Shown one piece after another: positions 1 through 6,720 of a stretch of 8,214 nucleotides of DNA. Numbering within the stretch: the first letter of the stretch is position 1; each line of letters starts with the position of its first letter. Position numbers and translations under genes: made by a program. The notes beneath the pieces are model-generated. The model worked only from the letters and a program-made list of their open reading frames with translations, searched no databases and was not told where the DNA came from. Source of the DNA: Myxococcales bacterium (GTDB taxonomy: Bacteria; Myxococcota; Polyangia; Polyangiales; Polyangiaceae); the NCBI GenBank assembly GCA_020430865.1, contig JAGQIY010000385.1, positions 1 to 8,214 of the forward strand, read 5' to 3'.

Positions 1-61
1 CCATATTAAGTGAAGGCTCTCCGAGATCAAGCGACTGGAGTAAAATGACAGAAGCCGCCAA

Positions 62-78
62 TTGACAGTGACTGTCAA
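62..78. promoter_or_regulatory. Probable TetR-family operator: perfect 17-bp palindrome
   Basis: The sequence reads TTGACAG-TGA-CTGTCAA, two perfect 7-base inverted arms around a 3-base centre. It ends 17 bases before the ATG of the TetR-family gene. Size and symmetry fit a site for a TetR-type dimer. The left arm contains TTGACA (62-67), identical to the sigma70 -35 consensus, so a bound repressor would cover the promoter. The matching -10 position (about 85-90, agactc) is poor. An alternative -10-like TAAAAT lies at 41-46, without a good -35. A further TGACAG half-site lies at 46-51, 17 bases from the same hexamer at 63-68. The symmetry is directly visible; repressor binding and autoregulation are inferred. 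Confidence 0.7.
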
Positions 79-95
79 AATCGGAGACTCGGGCC

Positions 96-698
96 ATGAG
101 CGGCCTCCGAGAGCGCAAGAAGCAGCAGACCGCCGATGACCTGCACCGCATCGCGATGGTGCTGTTCTTCGAGCGTGGCTTCGAAGGGGTCACCGCGGAG
201 GAGATCGCCGAGCGCGCCGAGGTGTCGCCTCGCACCTTCTACCGCTACTACCCGGTGAAGGCCGCGGTGGTGTTTCCCCGCCACGCCGCGCGGCTCGAGG
301 CCTTCGCCGACGCGCTGGCCAAGGCGCCGGGCGAGACGCCCTTCCGCCGCGTGCGCGACGCCTTGCTCTCCGTGGCCACGGACTACCAAAGCCGTGCGGA
401 AATTGAGTGGCGAACGTGGGACCTGGTCCAGGCATCGGACACCCTGACGGCTTACGAGCTGCGTCAGGACCGGGAGTGGATCGGCGTCCTGCAGCGCGCG
501 CTGAGCGAGCCCGTGGGCTCGCAGCCAGGCCTCCGCGCCTTCGAGGCGCGGGTCATGGCGCACGCGCTGATCGGCGCGGTGCGCGCGACGCTGGGCGAGT
601 GGTTCGAGGGGAAGGGTGAAGAGGATCTGCAACGCATGGGCGAGGCGAGCTTTGCCTTGCTGGAGCAGGGCGTGACGTCCGAGGAGCGAGATCGATGA
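96..698 (+). CDS. TetR/AcrR-family transcriptional regulator
   Basis: This 200-residue protein has the normal length for a TetR-family one-component repressor. Residues 12-59 form the N-terminal DNA-binding domain. It has a first helix with the LFFERGFEGVTAEEIAERA pattern (23-41) and a recognition helix region VSPRTFYRYYPVK (43-55). The C-terminal part is helical and carries a late AHALIGAVRATLGEW stretch, typical of the ligand-binding and dimerisation domain; it gives no clue to the ligand. The ATG is preceded by GGAG at 83-86 with a 9-base gap, which supports this start. The stop overlaps the start of the acylase gene (ATGA at 695-698), so the two are probably cotranscribed and translationally coupled. 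The palindrome at 62-78 is the likely binding site. By analogy with the family, it would repress its own operon until a small molecule binds, plausibly a substrate or product of the acylase. Family assignment is firm; the target and ligand are inferred. Confidence 0.93.
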   Translation: MSGLRERKKQQTADDLHRIAMVLFFERGFEGVTAEEIAERAEVSPRTFYRYYPVKAAVVFPRHAARLEAFADALAKAPGETPFRRVRDALLSVATDYQSRAEIEWRTWDLVQASDTLTAYELRQDREWIGVLQRALSEPVGSQPGLRAFEARVMAHALIGAVRATLGEWFEGKGEEDLQRMGEASFALLEQGVTSEERDR

Positions 699-3196
699 AT
701 GTGTTTCCGCGTAGTAGTTGTGCGTCGGTCCTGGGGGCGCTCCTGGCGTGCTCCCTGAGCGTTGGCTGCGGCAGCGACGAGCCCATCGAGAGCGGCGCCG
801 AGAAGCCCATCGATGACTACACCCTCACCCAGGCCGTCGAGCGCGTGATCGACGACAACGGCGCACCCCACCTCTACGCGCGGAGCGACCTCGATCTGTT
901 CTACGCCATGGGCTACCAGCAGGCGAGCGATCGACTGTTTCAGATGGAGGTCAATCGTCGCTCGTCCATTGGACGCCTCGCGGAAATGCTCGGGGAGGAG
1001 GGCCTCGAGACCGATCAGCAGGCGCGCGTCTTCGAGTTCGCGCGCTTTGGTGCCGAGTCGGCGCAGATGATGCGAGCCGAGCGTCCCGAGGAGCACAACT
1101 TCACGGTGGCATTCGTCGCCGGGGTGAACCGCCGCATCGACGAGATCCAGGTGGGCAAGGCGGAGGCGCCGTCCGAGCTCGCGAAGTATGGCGGCACGGG
1201 CGTGCTCGAGCACTGGACGCCAGCCGATGTGCTCTCGATCGGAGTGCGCATCCAGTTCGGCTTCTCGAGCACGCTCTCCTTCGACATCCTGAACACGCTG
1301 CTGCACAAGATCACCGACGTCGGCGATTCGTTGCCCGTGTTCGAGCCCGGTGGTCGCACCTTCTACATGAACCCGGAGAACAAGACCACCGCACTGTTGC
1401 CGCATGAAAAAACAACGAGGGCCGAGCCGAAGCTGAAGCTCGAGCCGCAAGAGCTGCGAGACATGCTGCGCGGCATCGAGCGTCTGCAGACGTTGCATGG
1501 CGTCGGCGAGGGCTCCAACGGCTGGGTCGTGCGGGGCGACGCGACGGACACCGGGCGACCCTACTTCGCCAATGACTCCCACGCCTCGCTGCGCGGTCCG
1601 AACGCGATGCACCTCACGCACATCAACTCGGCGGACGCGGGCGGTAGCTTCGACGCGATTGGCTACTCCTTCGTCGGCGTGCCCGGCGTCCAGGTGGGGC
1701 ACAACCGCCACATCGCCTGGGGGGCGACGACGAACTTCGCGGATGCCCAGGACATCTGGTCGGTCCAGGTCAGCGACGGGCTGGCGACGCTCGGGGACGA
1801 ACAGCTCGCTGTCGAGACCCGCACCGAGCGCATCCAGGTGCGCCAGGCCGACGGCGCTTTCCGGGAGGAGACGCTCGAGGTGTCGAAGATCCCGGGCAAG
1901 GGCGTGTTCTTGCCCGACGCTGTCCTGCCGGTGCCGCGGGTGCTGATCAGCGGTGGTCAGCTGCTGCTCGGGTGGCCCGGCTTCACCGGCACCACGGAGC
2001 TCGGCGGCTTCTTCGACTTCGACCGGGCGCGCAACCTGGACGAGTTCGAGAGCGCCGTGAAGGAGCAGCGCACCGGCATGCAGAACTGGATGGCCGCGAG
2101 CGCCGACGGCATCCGACTGCGCGTGAACGGCCTGGTCCCGGATCGCGGGGATGTCGCCGATCGTCCAGCTGCGAACCAGGTGCTCGACGGCTCCGTCTCC
2201 CGCAACCTGTGGACGGGGAAGTACCTCGACGAGGCGCACCTGCCGAGACTCGACGAGACACGGCAGTTCATCGTGACGGCGAACAACGACCCCTGGGGTC
2301 ACACCGCCGACAACGATCCTCTGAACGACGACTTCTACTACGGCAGCTTCTTCTCGCCTGGGTTCCGCGCCGAGCGCATCACGCGCGAGCTTGGCGACCT
2401 GGTCGGGGGTGAGGGGGTGAGCCGAGAGGCCAACCAGCGGCTCCAGATGAGCTCTGCCTCCAGCCTGGCGGACGGGCTCTTGCCGGTGCTGGACCAGGCG
2501 GTCGGCGCGATCGACACGGACGCCAGCCTGGAAGAGTTCCGTGGGGATCCAATGCTGAGCCAGGCCAACGCCGAGCTCCAGGCCTGGGACCACCGCATGA
2601 CGCGAGACTCCGCTTCGGCGGCGCTGTTCCGCATCTGGCTCGCGGCTCTCGAGCGACGGACCCTCGCCGAGCCGATGGGGCTGCTGTTTGGCGGCATCGA
2701 CGAGGCGCAGCCAGTGACCATGACGAAGTTCGCCTTCCTGGCCCACACCAAGGGCATCGAGGGTCTGCTCGGAGGCAACGGGAAGCAGCAGCTCGTGGGC
2801 GCGCTGCAGGATGCCCTCGCGCACCTGGCGACCCTGCGTCAGGACCTGGGGCTCGCCAGCATCACCTGGGGCGACATTCATCGCTCCTCGTTCAAGAGCC
2901 CGGACTTCGAGACCGAGCTCCTAGCGACGGATGGGGCTGACTCCAGCTTGAACGTCGCTCAGAGCCGCTGCCTCACCGATGGCGGCATCGACGCCCAGTG
3001 TGTGTCGACCGCGGGCGCCGTCTACCGCCTGGTGATCGGCTTCGACGATGACGGGACCCCCAGCGCGACCTACAACTGGCCTGCCGGCGACAGGTTCCCT
3101 ACGGAAAAATGGGTCGAGGGCCAGTTCGAGCCGCTGCACTATCGACGCGCGGACGTCGAGGCTGCTGCCAGCGAGCGCAGCACCCTCGAGCCCTGA
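695..3196 (+). CDS. Penicillin acylase-family Ntn-hydrolase, probable lipoprotein (substrate unknown; AHL or beta-lactam acylase type)
   Basis: This 833-residue precursor belongs to the penicillin amidase/AHL acylase family (peptidase family S45), exported enzymes that cut amide-linked acyl chains. The N-terminus is a lipoprotein-like signal with two candidate acylated cysteines: C19 (LLAC) and C25 (SVGC, followed by GSDE). The alpha-chain signature is present: AMGYQQASDRL at 71-81 and GRLAEMLG at 93-100. The autoprocessing site and nucleophile are in GEGSNGW, with Ser274 as the expected first residue of the beta chain. Downstream are NDSH (293-296), GVPGVQVGHNRHIAWG (328-343) and TANND, with Asn530/531 at the place of the family's oxyanion-hole Asn. 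The C-terminus keeps a WGDIH segment and an EKW-EGQ-EPLHY ending. GAGGAG at 681-686, 8 bases upstream, supports the ATG. It follows the TetR gene in an overlapping pair. PvdQ- or QuiP-like quorum-signal acylases and penicillin G acylases share these motifs, so the substrate cannot be read from sequence alone. Confidence 0.93.
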   Translation: MNVFPRSSCASVLGALLACSLSVGCGSDEPIESGAEKPIDDYTLTQAVERVIDDNGAPHLYARSDLDLFYAMGYQQASDRLFQMEVNRRSSIGRLAEMLGEEGLETDQQARVFEFARFGAESAQMMRAERPEEHNFTVAFVAGVNRRIDEIQVGKAEAPSELAKYGGTGVLEHWTPADVLSIGVRIQFGFSSTLSFDILNTLLHKITDVGDSLPVFEPGGRTFYMNPENKTTALLPHEKTTRAEPKLKLEPQELRDMLRGIERLQTLHGVGEGSNGWVVRGDATDTGRPYFANDSHASLRGPNAMHLTHINSADAGGSFDAIGYSFVGVPGVQVGHNRHIAWGATTNFADAQDIWSVQVSDGLATLGDEQLAVETRTERIQVRQADGAFREETLEVSKIPGKGVFLPDAVLPVPRVLISGGQLLLGWPGFTGTTELGGFFDFDRARNLDEFESAVKEQRTGMQNWMAASADGIRLRVNGLVPDRGDVADRPAANQVLDGSVSRNLWTGKYLDEAHLPRLDETRQFIVTANNDPWGHTADNDPLNDDFYYGSFFSPGFRAERITRELGDLVGGEGVSREANQRLQMSSASSLADGLLPVLDQAVGAIDTDASLEEFRGDPMLSQANAELQAWDHRMTRDSASAALFRIWLAALERRTLAEPMGLLFGGIDEAQPVTMTKFAFLAHTKGIEGLLGGNGKQQLVGALQDALAHLATLRQDLGLASITWGDIHRSSFKSPDFETELLATDGADSSLNVAQSRCLTDGGIDAQCVSTAGAVYRLVIGFDDDGTPSATYNWPAGDRFPTEKWVEGQFEPLHYRRADVEAAASERSTLEP

Positions 3197-3215
3197 GGGA
3201 TCAGGCGGCTCGAGG
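3184..3215. terminator. Hairpin across both convergent stop codons, possible bidirectional terminator
   Basis: The outer arms are perfect 9-base complements, CCTCGAGCC (3184-3192) and GGCTCGAGG (3207-3215). Inside them CCTGA (3192-3196) pairs with TCAGG (3201-3205) around a GGGA loop, which fits the GNRA tetraloop pattern in the plus-strand RNA. Using 3192 in the inner stem gives about 13 pairs with a 2-base bulge. The inner stem contains the plus-strand TGA and the complement of the minus-strand TGA, so both genes end in the same structure. Neither side has a T-run, so it is not a classic intrinsic terminator. It may act as a transcript 3'-end or in a factor-dependent way. The pairing is seen; the function is inferred. 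Confidence 0.5.
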
Positions 3216-5594
3216 CGGAAGGCGGGAGTCACGGGGGCGCGCTTGCGTCGGGAAGTGGAAGCGGAACGTGGTGCCCTTCCCCAGCTCGGTCTCGACCTCG
3301 ACGCCGCCGCCCAGCTCCTCCACCGCGGATTTCACCGCGGCCATGCCGACGCCGCGCCCCGAGATCGCGCTGACCTCGTCCTTCGAGCTCAGGCCATCCA
3401 GGAACAGCAGGTCCTCGTCTTGCTTGACGGAGACGCCCTGCTTCTCGGCCTTGGAGCGCAATCTCCCCCAATCAATCCCCCGACCATTGTCGGCGACCTC
3501 GACCACCACCTCGTTGGAGTAGGCGCTCGCCGCGAAGCGCAGCCTGGGTCGCTCGCTGGCTTCGTCCGCCGACTCGAGTCCGTGATCGACGGCGTTGCGG
3601 ATGACGTGCACCAGGTTCGCCCAGAAGCGCTTGAAGGGCGCATGAGGCAGGCGCACCTCGTTGTGCTCGATTTCCACGCCGATGTTGCCCTTGCCCTGCT
3701 GCTTGGCGAGCTGCTTGGCGCGCTGAGCGAGGCGCTGGAACTCCGTCTCCAGCCGGGCGTTGCGGAAGTCGTCGAGCATGGCGCACAGCGCCTCGGGCGG
3801 CTGACGCCGACGCACGGCTTCCTTCACCCGCTGCAGCTCCTGCTCCGAGAGCCAGACGCCAGCGCTGTCGTTGCCGCCAATGAACTGATGCAGGTCGCGT
3901 GTCACTTCGCGCCAGCGGGCCTGCAGGGACTCGTAGAGCTCGGTCGGTGGCTGATCGCTGTCCGCGTAGTGGGTCTCGATCTGGTGGCACAGCTCGGCGA
4001 CCGACTTGAGCCCGACCATCCCGCAGTTGCCCTTGAGGGTGTGGATCTCCCGAGCCAGCACGATTCGGTCCTCGATCCTGCCCTCGACGATGGCCGTCAC
4101 CAGGCGCGAGCCGTCATTGAAGAACTCGACGAAGCCTTCGCGGTCCTTCGCGATGTGCTCGAAGATCGAGATCACCTCGAGCTGGCGCTTCTGCTGGTGC
4201 TCTGCGCCGATGCGCTGGGTGACGTCGCTCATGACCAGCAAGAGCTTGTGGCCGTCGTCGTCTTCGAAGGGCAGGTAGCTGACGTGGAGGATCTGCTTCC
4301 CGTCGCTGAACTGCGAGGGCAGCTGAGCGATGTTCAGCTCCAGAGGCAAGATGTCCTCACGCAGCTGCTCGAGACCCATCTCGAGGAAGCCGGCGGTCGT
4401 CTCGTCGAAGCGCGAGAGATAGGCGATGGCGCTGTCGTCGTCGCCCCTCGGTCCGAACCAGTGTTCGACGATCTGACTCGCCTCCGGGGACATTCGCCCC
4501 TCGTAGTCGATGGTGAGCAGACCGCTGTCGACGTTGTCGAGGACGCGACGCATGTCGCGCGCGCGCTGCTTCAGCTCGTGGGTACGGAGCTCGACTTCGA
4601 TCTCGACCTTGGCCTTCTGCATGCGCTGCTGGCGGTAGAGGAAGGCGAGGAGCAGGGTCACCAGGAAGGCAACCAGCGCACCGACGTAGGGCAGCTTCGT
4701 CTGTCGCGCCGCGAAGTACGCGGGCGTCGGCGTGCTGCGCAGCACCCAGGTTTCCCCGGGGTAATTCAACTCGCGGCTGAACACGGGTTGCTCCGGGGCG
4801 AGCTCCGGGGCGCCTGCGAGCCAGCGCTGATCATCGCCAGTCACGACCTGCAGCACCACGTCCGATGGCTGCTCGGGCAGGGCGTCTGCGAGCAGCTGGC
4901 TGACGTCGAAGCGGGCGACGACGTGGCCCTTGATGGAGTACATGCGGCCGACGCGCACGAAGGTGGCACCGTCGGGGTCGTAGATGGGCGCGAGCAAGGT
5001 GCCTCGAGTGTGAGTCCCTGACTCGTCGGTCACTGCGACGCTGGGTAGCGCCGTGGCCTCGCCGCTCGCCGTCGCGGTCTTCGCCGCCTTCAGAAAGGCG
5101 GGGTTGCTGGCGAGGTCCTCGCCGAAGCGCGAGGCCTTCGGGGTCGGTTCGATGAACAGCAGCGGGTGAGTCGTGCCACGGGTGATGGTCTGCCCCTTCG
5201 AGTCGTGAATGCGGAACTCCTCCAGGCCATCTCGCCGAGCGCTGCGCTCGAAGTTCGCGCGTTCCTCGGGAGTCACGATCGGCACGTAGGCGAGCTCTTC
5301 GAGCTCCGTCGCGCTATCGAGGCTGGCTCTCCCCAGCTTCGAGAAGCCCTCCCGGGAGAGCTCTCCCATGGTCTGCTGACCATGCTGGATGGACTTCAGG
5401 GAGTAGAGCAAGTCAGCGACGCGCCGATCCACCTGAGCCGAGCGCTCGGTGGACTCGCCGTTGAACGCGAGGTCGGCTCGCTTCCTCTCGCCGTTGCGCA
5501 TCGCCAGGAACACACCGACGCTCACCGCCAGGCCCAGCGCGAAGATCAGCAGCTCCGTCGCGCCGATCAGTCTAACTCGCTTGAGGATCTTCAC
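3201..5594 (-). CDS. Membrane sensor kinase: CHASE - PAS-like - HPt - CheA-type ATPase
   Basis: This 797-residue protein starts at a GTG that overlaps the stop of the upstream binding-protein gene (GTGA). The nearest ATG codon lies after the first membrane helix. A transmembrane helix at about 10-31 and a second at about 303-320 enclose a roughly 270-residue periplasmic sensor. It resembles a CHASE domain, with LAYVPIVTPEERANFERSAR at 101-120. A charged coiled-coil-like linker (about 321-355) leads to a PAS-like domain (from about 356, LDNVDSGLLTIDYEG). An HPt domain follows with HTLKGNCG, phospho-acceptor His518. The ATPase domain is of CheA P4 type: N box HVIRNAVDHGLE (Asn667), G1 DNGRG (Asp702), G2 SGRGVGM (745-751) and a KGTTF end. 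It has neither a CheW-like P5 domain nor a receiver domain. It probably autophosphorylates His518 and passes phosphate to an unlinked regulator. The domain calls are by motif reading; the CHASE and PAS limits are approximate. Confidence 0.9.
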   Translation of the reverse strand: MKILKRVRLIGATELLIFALGLAVSVGVFLAMRNGERKRADLAFNGESTERSAQVDRRVADLLYSLKSIQHGQQTMGELSREGFSKLGRASLDSATELEELAYVPIVTPEERANFERSARRDGLEEFRIHDSKGQTITRGTTHPLLFIEPTPKASRFGEDLASNPAFLKAAKTATASGEATALPSVAVTDESGTHTRGTLLAPIYDPDGATFVRVGRMYSIKGHVVARFDVSQLLADALPEQPSDVVLQVVTGDDQRWLAGAPELAPEQPVFSRELNYPGETWVLRSTPTPAYFAARQTKLPYVGALVAFLVTLLLAFLYRQQRMQKAKVEIEVELRTHELKQRARDMRRVLDNVDSGLLTIDYEGRMSPEASQIVEHWFGPRGDDDSAIAYLSRFDETTAGFLEMGLEQLREDILPLELNIAQLPSQFSDGKQILHVSYLPFEDDDGHKLLLVMSDVTQRIGAEHQQKRQLEVISIFEHIAKDREGFVEFFNDGSRLVTAIVEGRIEDRIVLAREIHTLKGNCGMVGLKSVAELCHQIETHYADSDQPPTELYESLQARWREVTRDLHQFIGGNDSAGVWLSEQELQRVKEAVRRRQPPEALCAMLDDFRNARLETEFQRLAQRAKQLAKQQGKGNIGVEIEHNEVRLPHAPFKRFWANLVHVIRNAVDHGLESADEASERPRLRFAASAYSNEVVVEVADNGRGIDWGRLRSKAEKQGVSVKQDEDLLFLDGLSSKDEVSAISGRGVGMAAVKSAVEELGGGVEVETELGKGTTFRFHFPTQARPRDSRLPPRAA

Positions 5595-6646
5595 TTTGCC
5601 TCCAAATCGGCCGCTCCGACCCGCACGTCGAATGACTGGAGTGTCTTCGGGCTGACCTCGAGCTCGAGGCTCTGTACCGTCTCCAGGTTGATCATGCTCT
5701 GACCCTTGACCGCGGCCGTGATCGGGAAGTCGCTCACAGGTTTTCCGCGTGCAATTTCGGCGCTCCAGCGCGCCGCCTTGGCCCCGTTCTCGAACGCCGA
5801 CTCGGCGACGCCGACCAGCGCGCCGTCGTCGATGGCGTTGGTCTTGGGGGAGAACGTCGGGATCTCGAGGTGTTCGATGGTCCAGCGCATGAGCTCCCGG
5901 GGGTCGACGGGCTTGCCGTCCTCGTCCTTCACTGTCTGGTAGGAGTAGAAGCCGACGGCATCGACGTGCTTGTTCAGGCGCTTGATGGTCTTCTCCCATT
6001 CCTTGCGCGTCTCGGGCTGCGCCCACTCCACCACTCGGTGCTGCTTGTCCACGCTCTTGAAGAACTTCAGCGCGCCGTCGGCGGTGGTCGAGGAGTCCAT
6101 GACCACGGCGAGCCGCTTGGCCTTCGGCGCGACCTCGGTCAAGCGCGCCAGGCTCTCGACGAAGGGCGGTCGCTGCAGGATGCCGGTCACATTGGCGGCG
6201 GGGAAATTGTAGTCCTCGGGTTCGGCGTTGACGCCGCAGAACACCACCTTGATCTTCGGATGGCCGATCAGCTTCTTGGCGAAGAACTCCTGGGCGTTGT
6301 CGTCGCTGGTGAGCACCACCTCGGGTTGCCACTCCTGAACGATCTCCATGGCGATCTCGCCCGCCTTCTTCATCCACTCCTTCGAGTCCTTGCGCTTCGT
6401 GTCCATGAAGTAGGTCTCGAAGTGCATGTCGGGGTTCTCGAAGGCGACCTGGTCGATGCCGCGCTGTAGGCCTTTCACCCACTCGTACTGGGAGTCGTAC
6501 GAATGCACGACCAGCACCTTGTGGCGCACCCTCGGCACGCCGCCTTGCTCGGGGGTCGGAGTCTCGTCGGGCGGAGCAGCGGAGCAGGCGGGGAGTCCTG
6601 CGAGCGCGGCAGCGCACATCAGTGCGAACGACTTGCTGGGTTTCAT
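5591..6646 (-). CDS. Lipoprotein of the ABC-type substrate-binding fold (PF04392-like), paired with a kinase
   Basis: This 351-residue protein begins with a short lipoprotein signal ending in the lipobox LPAC, with acylated Cys21. Ser22 follows and there is no Asp at +2, so by the E. coli rule it would not be held in the inner membrane. A Pro/Glu-rich linker leads to the mature two-lobe periplasmic-binding fold: KVLVVHSYDSQYEW (43-56), PEVVLTSDDNAQEF, KVVFCGVNAE, and NVTGILQR at the hinge. A second lobe follows with KRLAVVMDSS and DAVGFYSYQTV. The HSY-x5-W pattern and overall order fit the ABC_sub_bind family (PF04392). No permease or ATPase gene adjoins it. Instead its stop overlaps the start of a CHASE kinase gene, so a sensing role is more likely than transport. 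The ligand is not readable. No clear Shine-Dalgarno precedes the ATG; GGAG is 20 bases away. A signal peptide starts directly at this ATG, which supports it. Confidence 0.85.
   Translation of the reverse strand: MKPSKSFALMCAAALAGLPACSAAPPDETPTPEQGGVPRVRHKVLVVHSYDSQYEWVKGLQRGIDQVAFENPDMHFETYFMDTKRKDSKEWMKKAGEIAMEIVQEWQPEVVLTSDDNAQEFFAKKLIGHPKIKVVFCGVNAEPEDYNFPAANVTGILQRPPFVESLARLTEVAPKAKRLAVVMDSSTTADGALKFFKSVDKQHRVVEWAQPETRKEWEKTIKRLNKHVDAVGFYSYQTVKDEDGKPVDPRELMRWTIEHLEIPTFSPKTNAIDDGALVGVAESAFENGAKAARWSAEIARGKPVSDFPITAAVKGQSMINLETVQSLELEVSPKTLQSFDVRVGAADLEAK
5595..5603 (-). promoter_or_regulatory. Ribosome binding site fixing the GTG start of the sensor kinase
   Basis: On the minus strand GGAGG (5599-5603) lies 4 bases before the GTG at 5594-5592, inside the last codons of the binding-protein gene. 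It supports the GTG start over the large in-frame upstream extension, which runs antiparallel to no recognised domain and would only overlap the binding-protein gene in another frame. The position predicts coupled translation of the two proteins. Confidence 0.65.
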
Positions 6647-6720
6647 CGATGCTGGGAACGGCAGAACTCCTCAGCTCTGTAACGATTGTGAGAAGTGAGC
6701 GCGCGGCGACGCTGACCGCG
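6647..6720. promoter_or_regulatory. Divergent intergenic region between binding-protein and methyltransferase genes
   Basis: These 74 bases separate two divergent genes and must hold the promoter of the binding protein-kinase pair, and perhaps that of the methyltransferase. The centre (about 6676-6697) is less GC-rich than the flanks. I cannot name convincing -35/-10 pairs or a sigma54 site on either strand, and there is no clear palindrome for a regulator. The promoter role is inferred from gene orientation alone. Confidence 0.4.

Noticed and set aside
18..87. TCTCCGA (18-24) complementary to TCGGAGA (81-87), which covers the TetR Shine-Dalgarno
   Set aside because: Only 7 bases pair over a long distance, and the region may not be transcribed if the -35 is at 62-67. 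It is not enough to propose a riboregulator.
464..2881. Long open frame of about 805 codons on the minus strand, opposite the TetR and acylase genes
   Set aside because: It runs antisense to two genes with clear family motifs. Its translation is low-complexity and Arg/Glu/His/Val-rich with no recognisable domain. Long antisense frames are expected in DNA with high third-position G/C.
3048..5021. Long open frame of about 657 codons on the plus strand, opposite the kinase gene
   Set aside because: Shadow of the kinase coding frame. The product has repetitive Leu/Val/Asp/Glu composition and no domain, and the kinase motifs on the other strand are unambiguous.
5595..6617. N-terminal extension of the kinase frame up to about 1138 codons
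   Set aside because: The extra part is Arg/Gly-rich, out of frame with the binding-protein gene and lacks any domain. The GTG at 5594 has a Shine-Dalgarno and is followed at once by a membrane helix.
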